Positions 13,601 to 25,600 of a stretch of DNA of 64,000 bases are shown here, piece after piece. Both the position numbers and the translations under genes were made by a program. Source of the stretch: Siphonodentalium dalli (Eukaryota; Mollusca; Scaphopoda; Gadilida; Siphonodentaliidae). The notes under the pieces are model-generated. The model was not told the DNA's origin. It saw only the letters and a list, made by a program, of their open reading frames with translations, and made no database searches. Location of the stretch: contig CP136068.1 of assembly GCA_032622095.1 (NCBI GenBank), positions 114,802,509 through 114,866,508 on the forward strand, read 5' to 3'. Numbering within the stretch: the stretch's first letter is position 1; every line of letters starts with the position of its first letter.

Positions 13601-16600
13601 TGCTGATACTATCTGAACATTCCCTCAATTTAGACAGGGTTCACACTGGCCAGACAATTCTTTGACCAAATCTGAATTTGTTGGGCCATTTGTCAGATAT
13701 TTTGGCCAATTTAAAAAACCAAAATATGAGATCATTGAGAAAACCGACACTAAAACTGAAGTATCACACACACAAACATAACTAATAAATTTCAATTTGG
13801 ACAAAAGTGACAATGGAAATGTGCACAGATCGGAACTGCAAAAACTGAATTAGGTCTGGCCGGCAACATATACCGCTATTCTCAAAGTAATTGACCAGAA
13901 AAACGGGGTGATACCCCGGTGATACCGGTAATAAACGGTAGCGGAATCGAGACGGTCATGGCGTGGAGTTACGGTATTGGGCGATAATGATACCGTGGTC
14001 TTTTAGCGGGCACCGCATTAATTTTGTTGAATACCGCGGTGATTTTCATGGAACTCTTTTAGGGGAGGTATTTACTCACACATACTTGTTCGCGTTAACA
14101 AGCGGTATCAGTACCGCAGTATTGGAGGATACTGCGGTATAGTACCGCCATATTAACGGGGTGACACCACGTTATTGGTGGTCAATTACTTTAAGTATAG
14201 CGGTATCAACATAAATGAGCACTGATTCGCCTAAATTGTCTTATTTTGATAGATAGATAGATGTTTTATTCACACAATAATTAGGTTACAATAAGCAAGA
14301 ATAATATATCAAAAATCAAATGTAATTATTGTGAGGGAGTGGCATTATCAGGATTGGCTGTCTTCCTGTCACCCCCGTTGTCAATATAATAACTAATTTA
14401 TCAATGGCATTACCTTAAGTTAATGTGCTAATAACGAAATACTGGAATTTATAATATCAAAATATTGTATTATGTACATATATTTGTATAGTTATGGTTA
14501 TGTAGGCGTGTGCACGGCAATTAAAGAACACTTTCTAATAGTAAGGTGGACCTTGCTTAAGTAACAATGATAATGGAATCCCACTAGGATCTAGCGGCTA
14601 TATTAATTAAAAGACGACACCCTTCTAGGCTCTATCTAGCGGCTATATTAATTAAGAGACGACACCCTTCTGGGCTCTAGTGGCTATATTAATTAAGAGA
14701 CGACACCCTTCTGGGCTCTAGCGGCTATATTAATTAAGAGACGACACCCTTCTGGGCTCTAGCAGCTATATTAATTAAGAGACGACACCCTTCTAGGTTC
14801 TAGCGGCTATATTAATTAAGAGACGACACCCTTCTGGGCTCTAGCGGCTATATTAATTAAGAGACGACACCCTTCTGGGCTCTAGCGGCTATATTAATTA
14901 AGAGACGACACCCTTCTGGGCTCTAGCAGCTATATTAATTAAGAGACGACACCCTTCTAGGATCTAGCGGCTATATTAATTAAGAGACGACACCCTTCTG
15001 GGCTCTAGCGGCTATATTAATTAAGAGACGACACCCTTCTAGGATCTAGCGGCTATATTAATTAAGAGACGACACCCTTCTGGGCTCTAGCGGCTATATT
15101 AATTAAGAGACGACACCCTTCTGGGCTCTAGCGGCTATATTAATTAAGAGACGACACCCTTCTAGGATCTAGCGGCTATATTAATTAAGAGACGACACCC
15201 TTCTGGGCTCTAGCGGCTATATTAATTAAGAGACGACACCCTTCTGGGCTCTAGCAGCTATATTAATTAAGAGACGACACCCTTCTTGGCTCTAGCGGTT
15301 ATATTAATTAAGAGACGACACCCTTCTGGGCTCTAGCGGCTATATTAATTAAGAGACGACACCCTTCTTGGCTCTAGCAGTTATATTAATTAAGAGACGA
15401 CACCCTTCTAGGATCTAGCGGCTATAATCATCATTGTTTTCATGTGTGACTTTTGATAAATTGTTATCAATACACAGGCGAGCAACTGCTGATTACCAAT
15501 TAAACCTTCAATGACGTGTTCAATTTTATGATGCTTCGTAGGGGGATCACATAATTGAAATAGACTCGAGAGAATTGGTGTGGGCGGGAAATGGAGTTAC
15601 GTCCCATATACCAACAACAATACCACACTTCATTGGGGGGGGTCACACAATTACAATTGACTCGAGAGAATTGCCGACAGAGGAAATTCAAAATGGAGTT
15701 ATTTCCCATATACCAACAACGCGTTCGGAACTAAACTATTTATATTTATTGACTCCCGATGAATCGATATACCTGGGTTTTAGGGCTACACGGAATTCCA
15801 GGGTTTTCAAGGGGTGGGAATTCAATTCAAGGCTTTCAAGGGCCCTGGAAAATTGATTTTCCAAATCAAGGAGTTTCAAGGAATTCAAGGAGCCGCGGAT
15901 AGCCTGTGGATGTTCCGGAAATTTTGCAAAAACCCTGTGACAATACATTCTCTTATATATGTGCATCTCCTACAGGGAGCCTCGCATATATAAGAGAATA
16001 CATTGGCCAACAATATTTACCTTGCCCTTGTAAGCCAGTGTATTCTCTTATACATGCAAGGCTCTCTATGGGAGAGTCGCATATATAAGAGAATGCACTG
16101 GCACATGATCTTTAATACTGCCCCAGTGCAACTTCCGTCATGAAAGGTTTAACAAATTGAGGGTATCTTGGAGATATGATGATAAATTAAGAGGTGATTT
16201 CTGACTAGCAGGATTGGAACTTTTTGGCCAAATCAAATTTTCTTTGGCCAATTTCGAAAACAAAATTGGCCAATTTGGCTATCGACAGTGTCAACGCTGC
16301 TTTTAGAACTGATTGGGTTATTAAGATGTACAAACATGAAAGACCGTAAATGTTGATGCAATCAGCTGCAGACAGCTCTCAAATTAAAAACAAGAGCATT
16401 GCTAGGACGTGGCTAAATACACCTGTGGTAATTTCAATGACTGGCCATAACTCAGAAACGAAAAAGTGAATGGATGTACTGACGAAGGATTGAACGATGG
16501 ATGGACCAAAAAATGGGCATATAAAAATAAATGAGAAACTCCCTGCTACCACTGATGAACCTCGGCCACATCCCACTATCAACTGACCTTGTGTTTATGT

Positions 16601-19600
16601 TCCAGGTCTGTCACTTTTTTCTCCAGCATCATAACCTCCGATTCGTACGTCTTCTGTAACTTCTTCAGTTCCGTCGTTACCAGCTGCAACCTTTCTTTGA
16701 GAACTTTGTTATCAAACTTTAGCTGCTCTTCACTCTTATCTGAAATTGTCACGGTGCTGCAATCGACAACAGTCGGCGAACACTGCACACCGATATCTGC
16801 CATCGATGGAGCAGATTCCTTCTGTTTCATGAACAGAGGCGGACCTGTAAACGTATCCCCTGAAGCACTGTCTGGTGGCGTGGGATTAAGAAATAGTGAA
16901 TGATTAGCTGCAGATTGAGATGGGGTATCGTGGAATTGTGGAAAATCCTTTTCAGGCGTTTCCAATGACCAGGGCATATATGTGCCAGAATCTTTAGCTT
17001 CCGTTCTTGAAAGAGATGCAGGCGTCCTAAAGTACCTTTTCACACCTTCGCGTATTGATAATTCTTTAGAAGATTTTTCTTGTGTCCATTTGTCTGAAGA
17101 ATAAATTCCTTTACGGAACTTCGCATACACCTGCGCACAAACGCTTTCTGTTAAAATCTTCCTTTCGGCCATTGTGACCTGCTGATTTTTACAAACTTCG
17201 CGAACAATTAATTTTGATATTTCTAGCACAGCATGAGAGCCAGCTTCATCAAGTTTCTTTCCAGTTTTCTTGCTTGAATTACTTTCTTGATGACTGACAT
17301 CGTGTGACACAGAAGTCGCTCCAAGAACAAATGAATTCATTAAATCTGATGCCATGTTTGTATAGTCAGTCTTTTTATCTAATTCTGAGTGAGAATCATT
17401 CAGAGTCGATGATTTATCCAAGGAGGACACCAAAGAATTTGGTTGTTCATCAACAATTTTATTTTCGTCGTCGGACACGTCATCGCCAACTAAAATATTG
17501 TAACTGTTTTCGTTTGCAGTACTATTTCTTTGATTTGTATCGATTGTAATTTCTGATATAGTGTCATTAACATTTGAATTGACATTTGTATTTTTATAGT
17601 CCAGGTTGTTTCTCATAGGTATAGGCTTTAGTGGACTAATATCATCTAACGTATCCATGGAATTCATTGAATTTCTCTTGGAGGAATTAACACAAGTCAT
17701 CCCAGCCGTGCGAATAATTAACTGGTCAATACCATCCGAGCTATCAACGCTATCGTACAAACTGCTCCGCCTCTCAGTTGTCTGTACCGCCCCTTGTCCA
17801 CTAGAACACGATGCAACATCGTAACTTGAATCACTCTCGTAATTCCCCGAGTCTCGACGAGTTTTGAACTCAGGAGCGTATGGATTTAGCCTATCTCTCT
17901 TTTTCTTAGATTTCACTGGCGGCGTGTTTGCTGGTTGAAACTCCGGAACTGATCCCGGATTTGTCCAGGAAGACGTCGAAAGCCAACCACCCGTTACAAG
18001 AGAATTGTTATTGGAGTTATCATTGGAAGTGAGTTGTGGATCCACTGCATTGTTATTTTGATTAGCATTCACATCACTAAACAGGTTGCGATCAGTTGTC
18101 CAAGCACGAGGCTGGTTGGACATTTCGTTACCATGAAGACAGGATATTTCTCGAGCTTTAGCAACATCTTTCAGAGTGCACACATATCCATCAACGAAAG
18201 CAAACATCACAGACTGTCGCAGAAATGATTCTAAACCTCCGACACATGTAATATTCAATTTGACTTCAGATGGGAAATCTTCCATGATTTCCTTCAGAAC
18301 TAGACCCTCCGAAACATGCTGTGGTCCATTCACAGAGAGCAAGTCATGGAATAAGCTGGAAGATAAAATAAACAGAAACATGATGTGGTCATTCACAGAC
18401 AGCAAGTCATGGAATAATCTGGAAGATAAAATTAAGAGAAGATATCTTATACTACACTTGTTGGTACTAATTATACATTTTGTTATGTCTAAATATCAAC
18501 CAACTTAACAAGAGGATCACTATAGCTGTGATAATTTCAACAAACGGCCATAACAAGTAATCCATATGCTAAATATGAAAACAAACAAACTATAACTAAA
18601 ACTTTCATCCGGAAGTCAAATTATAAGTCAACAAGGACCATAACTCTGGCAAAAAAAGGCAGACCAAATCCAAATTCGAACTTGACCTGTATTTTCATGT
18701 GGCATATAAAAAATACTCCAAAGCTCAAAAACCAGATGAACATAATGTGGAGTTATCCCCTTTACTGATGGACACAGATTGTGACCCGCCATATCAAATC
18801 CAGTCGTAAGTCGGGATTTTTTTTACCCTGTGCCAATGCATTCTCTTATATATGCGAGTCGACCATAGGTCGTCTCGCATATATAAGAGAATGCATTGGC
18901 CTAACAATTTTTTACAATTTTAATAATTTGTTCTTGTATCCTTTAACAATTTTATAATTTCACCCATACAGAGCCCAAGACAAACATGAGCAGACGACAC
19001 TCTTCTATATTCTTCTATATATGTGTGGGGCTCCCTGCAGGGTAATGGATGTTTTTTATTTTATGTCCTAAAAATTGTAAGAAACATTTATTTAAAAAAA
19101 ATGATAAAAAATTGTTAGGCCAATGCATTCTTTTATATATGCGAGGCGACCTATCGTCGACTCGCATATATAAGAGAATTCATTGGCACAGGGTAAAAAA
19201 ATCCCGACTTCCGACTGGATTTGATATGTTGATACCAATCTTCATGGGAAAGGAGTCAACCCTTTCTATACTAAATACTCCTTTACGAGTAGTTCCCTTA
19301 GAAATTGTTCATATAATAAGTTCAACAAAACGACTATATGTTGTTTGTTGCACTTATTATCTGAACACTTCCCAACAAAGAATATTAATTCTTCTGCCAT
19401 TTAGAAAGGCATACATGTGTCATTATTAAATGAAATAAGGTGGCACAAAAGGTTTGAACACAAATTTTATCTGGAGACTCATTTGCTGTAATGTTGTTGA
19501 ACCCTTTCAGTGCCAAGTCGGATTTTTGTATCAACCCATATACCCTGTGCCAATGCATTCTCTTATATATGCGAGTCGACCATAGGTCTCCTCGCATATA

Positions 19601-22600
19601 TAAGAGAATGCATTGGCCTAACAATTTTTCATCACTTGTTATTATTTTTTACAATTTTTTACAATTTTAATAATTTTTTCTTATATTCTTTAACTCTTTC
19701 AGTGCCAGACCGTAGGTTTAGTGCCAGGGAATCTTACGTTTTTCATGGGCATCAAAATTATTACTATGAATACTTGGTGATAGTTTTGAGTTATAACATG
19801 CCCCTAAGGTTTTATCGAGTTTGTTTTTAAATTCGCTATAGCATGCTTAAGCATACCCAAAAAAAATTAAACCCAAAAATATATATATTTTTTTTTTATA
19901 TATTTTTAGACCCGATTTGTCCAGCCCTGGCACTCTACAGACCGTAAATTAGGGCCGATGAGATCGGCCCATGGCACTGAAAGGTTTAAGAGTGTAATTT
20001 GGCTGTAAACTTGGATGGGCAATCCCAAAGTTTCCACAAAAATTGGGGAAATAATGTATTTGGCACTGTCAAATTCAACTTTAATAGTTATATATAACTA
20101 CTAGCCGATGAGCCCGACGTTGTCCGGGCTATTAAAAACCAGCCCGACGTTGTCCGGGCTATTCAAAAACCAAATTTCAAGTCGATAGCTCCACCCGTTT
20201 CCGAGATCTCGTCTGCGCATGCGCGAAGCTGGCGTCGCACGGGCTCGGGGACCCGATAAAATTCGTATCCGGGGCAAGATACATTCACATAGCAAATTTC
20301 AAGTCGATAGCTCCACCCGTTTCCGAGATCTCGTCTGCGCATGCGCGAAGCGGGCGCCGCACGGGCTCGCCAATACGACAACGTCCACCGCCTGGTCAAA
20401 CTACACACATGTACCAAGTTTCGTCCCAATAGGTCGAGAATCGTAGATTTGTATTAATGACAAACATACAGACAGACAAACATACAGACAGAGGTCTTCA
20501 AAATATATATGAGATAATATATAAGAACTTACGTGAATAGAGTTTCTGTGCATGGGTCAAAGCTTTCCTGCTTTGGTTCCTCAGGTTTGTAGTCATACTC
20601 GATGTCTGAGATGACAGGGCCATCCTCACCCACCAGCTTCTTATGACCCGTAAAACTGAAATCCACAGGAATTATATTCTTCACTTTCCCAGATTTATTC
20701 TTTTTGTGCTTCTTCGAGTGTTTTTCCTGTTAAAATGGGAAGCAAGATAATGAGTGAGTGAAGAAATAAATGGTAAATAAACAAATATGATTCAAAATAC
20801 TCTATAGTAGCATGGGTCTGAGTCCAAGCCTTGAAATAGTGTGTCTGTCATTTGCAGAATGAGGTCTATAGATAATTTCTAGGACATGAGGCCTAAGCAG
20901 AAAGAGATCCCCAGAGGGTGAATTTGGTGATGCTAGCCTGCTGTGCGGCGTAGCATCACTAAATTCACCCTCTGGGGACCTCATTCTGCAAATGACAGAC
21001 ACACTATTTCAAGGCTATTCTAAGTCATAGATAAAACAACTTTTGAAACCCATTTCACTTTGACGAGTCAGTATCCCATATACAAGTTTCTCATGTTCGT
21101 GGCGATTACGCCATGCATCACTATTTTAAATGGGCATGGCATTTTTGATCAGTTTCTAATGATCATCAGTTTAAATGTTATACAGACAATAGGGTCCTGC
21201 GAATATTCGATATTCGATTCGAAAGTCGAATTCGAGTCGAAATTTCCAACTCGAAATTTCGAATATATATGGATGAAATTATTAGCTGCTTACGAACACG
21301 TACACACGTCGATCTTAACTGTTTCTGTGCCATCTAATTCCCTAAAATTATGAATATGTGCGCTTTATAATTCTTATTGTACATCACGAATGTATGCATG
21401 CTATTAAATATATTTATGGCCAGTAATTAGCCACCAGATTAGGACCACTAAATACGTCTGAATTCTAGCTTTGAAGATGGTTGCCAAAAGCTCTGAAATC
21501 GCTGTTGGACCGACGACGCACGTAAATTATATGAGACTGAGCAACTGCTAGCGTTATCCGCCGACTGTCTCAGGTTCCGCGTTATTTGTATGTGACATCG
21601 TTGATGATGTAAACTTCACATGTTTCAGGGGTCGAAAAGTGCATGTTGGTGGAGTTTTCTTTTGAAGTTGACTGTCAGTTTTGGAGCGTTCCTTTGGCAC
21701 TTGACAATAAGTCGTCCGTTATTCATGTTTATTTTAAACATAATAAGCTTCTCAGGCAGTGCAAGAACTTACACGTGTGACGAATACAACATGGTGTATA
21801 AATCGCAAGCATCTGGGACAACGACCCATCTATGGAATCATCAGTTCCAGAAGCACCCAGTACTACATAAACAGGCTACTCTGCGACTGTTGTTGCATCT
21901 TCAAGTTTACAACAACGGGTGTTTCCGATTGCCCATTTACAGTTTTGCATGTACATGCAAACTGTACAAACTTTGCGTGATTTTAGTTCCGATAGGCCGG
22001 TTATATATTAATCATCGTGACGTCCGCATGGACGTTTTGATCATTTTTTTTCTTCTCGACAATAATCAATTGAAGTTAATAGTATCGCGATTGATGGTTG
22101 ATCGCCACATAAGTTATGATGGAACTTCATGGAAGTTCATAGAACGTTTCAAACATCATCTAATCCTTGGCAAAACATGCCTAATTGAGAATGCAACACA
22201 CATGTATAATTCGATTCGATATTCGATTCGATATTCGATTCGATATTCGATTCGATATTCGATTCGATATTCGATTCGATATTCGATTCGATATTCGATT
22301 CGATATTCGATTCGATATTCGATTCGAATTCTTCAATTCGATTCGATACGATCAATATCTCCAATTCGCAGGACCCTAACAGACAAACAACATTAATTCT
22401 TTTCAATTGATGCATGTTGTCTTTTTGGAAGTGCAACTGAAGCCGGTATTGCATAAACCTTTAACCTCCATTTCTAGAGATGTTTCTCATTTAGTTGGCT
22501 CATTTTGCAATGTTATGTGTGCGCAAATATGGCACTGTCATGAAAAGCAACATAAAAGTTGTCCTATCCGCCAATCGTATGTTGGTATATCATTTGTTGC

Positions 22601-25600
22601 AGACCCTTTCCCAAATGTGGCAGGCAATTTAAACTGAAAATATTTGTCTAACCCTTTGAGTGCCAGGGGCCGATCTCATCGGCCCTAAACCTACACAATA
22701 AGTTTGTTAAACAATATAAGAATAAATTATTAAAATTTAAAAAATTAAAAAAATTAGGTCAATGCATTCTCTTATATATGCGAGGCGACCTATGGTCGAC
22801 TCGCATATATAAGAGAATGCATTGGCACAGGGTATATGGGTTGATACAAAAATCGACCTGGCACTCAAAGGGTTAAATTATGTCTGTTCTACGAACATGT
22901 GGAACATGAAACTCTATGCCGTAAATATAGCGCCACAGTTCGCTTAAAATATTGTATGTTTTTGTAGATTATATACTCTGTGCATGTATTTCTCCCTGAC
23001 ACGATGCGACAATATGAAAAATTGAGGTACATAACCTGTTTAGAAGAAGAAGACACTAGTGGTCAACTATTCCATACACATTACAGGCACCGCTGACATA
23101 CGTGGAGGCCATTTAAATATAAATAAAAGGCCGCTCGGCCACAGTGTCCCCCGAACCGGTGGCTTCATTTGGAGCGGAGGCTTTGTAGAAGTATACTATA
23201 TGGATAAGACACTTGTGCATTGTCTCATTACTGACATGGATACAAATAACCAAATCTTAAAAAAACTCTTAAAGTCAAAATATAACCTCAATTTGGCATA
23301 AACTGAAGAAAATTACAAGAAAAATTTAATTTTCTAAGTCGAAAAGCCCATAACTCTGAGAAAAATCATCGGTTCAAACTCAAATTCGAACTTGACCTGT
23401 ATCGTGATATGACTGATCCACATAAAAACGGTATTTGCAATTAAAGGATCCAAATTTGAGATATCATCCAGAAACTGAAAAAGTGAGAAATTTTCTAAGT
23501 AAAACAAGTCAAATAAAAGGTCGGTAGACCTCATGTCCGCATCTAAACGTCGGTTTGATACGGCCGTTGTTTGCATATAGAAATTGGCATGGCGGAACAC
23601 GAAATCGAATTTGATCTGTCTTTTGTGCTAGTAAACCTACATATACCAAATTTAATTTCATTCAGTACACATTTACTGAAGTTATCATACGGAAACCTCA
23701 AATCGGCAAAAATTCTAAGTCAAAAAGGGACATAACTCTGGTGAAAATTGGCAGGCGGAACCCGAATTCGAATTCGAATTTGACCTGTGTTTTGCTGGGA
23801 GAAAGACACATACCAAATTTGGTTTAAATCTGATTAACCCTACTAAAGTTATCATCCGAACACTTTTGGGGTTTTATATGTCGGGTCGGCCGACAAAAAA
23901 GGGCCATAACTCTCGCAAAATTCGAACTTGAGCTGTATTTTGATATAAGTAATCCACAAAAAAACGGGTTTTGCTATCGACTCATGTCATCGCTGCACCA
24001 AAATATCAGGGTTACGGGATATAGACAACATTCGTGTGCACCAAAATATTGGCGTTCGGGATATAGACACCATCCATGTGCACCAAAATATTGGTGTTAC
24101 AGGTTCAAAGGGTTAAATATACTAGGGGGTTGCCAGTCATGGGTGACAAACATGACATGCAGGAAAATCATGTGAAGAATTTGTGGTAAATGCCCCCTTC
24201 AAGTAATTTAAAAATAACTATTAGTCACCTACTGCATGACCCTCTCTGGATAAAGTTAACCCTTTACCCAACAAAACGGCCATGTGCCAATGCATTCTCT
24301 TATATATGCGAGTCGACCATAGGTCGCCTCGCATATATAAGAGAATGCATTGGCTTAACACATATTAAAAATGATAAAATTGTCAAAAAATGTAGAAAAA
24401 TATTATAAAAATTGTTAAAAAATGTAAGAATTTTTTTTTAAATTGTTAACAAATGTAAGAAAAAATGGTCAAAAGTGTTAAAAAATGAAATTGTTTTAGG
24501 CCAATGCATTCTCTTATATATGCGAGGAGACCTATGGTCGACTCACATATATAAGAGAATGCATTGGCACAGGGCATAACTGTAACTATCACAATGTGGT
24601 CAATGAGCTGGTTCCAATGATATCCATTTTTGTATAGTTTAAGATACAAGATAATTTGTATAGTTTAAGATACAAGATAATTTAGGCTGTTGCAGCTTCA
24701 TTTGGGCTATTTTTCTGGGCGTTTTGTTGGGTAAAGGGTTAACATCTATCTTTTAAGCTGATAAAAAAGTCTATTTATTGCTAATTATTAGTGCCCCTTT
24801 AAGTCATTTGAGGTCAACAGGAACTATTCCCGTGTCATGCTACCTATATATGTGTATCAATTTTACCACATATCTTCTGAGCTGCTGATAAATGCTCTAT
24901 ATTGATCATGCAATTTATTAGTCCCCTTTAAGTAGTCAGCTGATTTCAAAGGCGCCTATCCCATGATATTCCCCTGGTCATGTGAACATATGTATACCAA
25001 TTTTCCTACATATCTTCTAAGCTTACAAGCAACGCTTTGTATTGCTCATGTATGCCCCTTTAAGTCATCTGAGATAAAAAATGATGGGTGACAAACATGA
25101 TTGCAAGAAAATATCATCACCTTTGCAGAAAGAAAGCCAGCAAATGGTGTGCAGAGTTTGTCTGGAATTTAGCTTTGGCACAGACGCTGCTGAAACCACA
25201 TTCGTCTTGTATTGTCTCGTACACATTATATCAATAAAACATTGCCTTGATAACCTTTGGGAAACGCATTATATCTCAGTTCGTCTTGGAACGATAGGCC
25301 TGAAATTTTGCATGTTGTATTCTGAGATGTGTCAAATGACACACACACATACACACACACAGACAAACACTTGGCTTTTATACAGATAGATGGAGTGGAG
25401 AAAAGACTGATCAGGCCAGAGGGTTAATTTCTCCTGACAATCACTCCATTGCACATACAAACCAGCGACCACCAGACAGAAACTGAAAAAATTGCCCAGA
25501 TGCACAAATTGGGTTACCCTCCCTTTGCGTCGTTCATAAATCTGCACCTATCAGGATTTAAACCAGCTTTGCCAGTGCTGAACAACTTATGCACAACTGG

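Noticed and set aside
14590-15428. CRISPR array
   Set aside because: The units are contiguous 41-bp tandem repeats without unique spacers, and the context is a eukaryotic intron.
22185-22454. Repetitive frames RYSIRYS / SNIESNIE / FDIRFDI
   Set aside because: Translations of the 12-bp hAT subterminal satellite in different frames.
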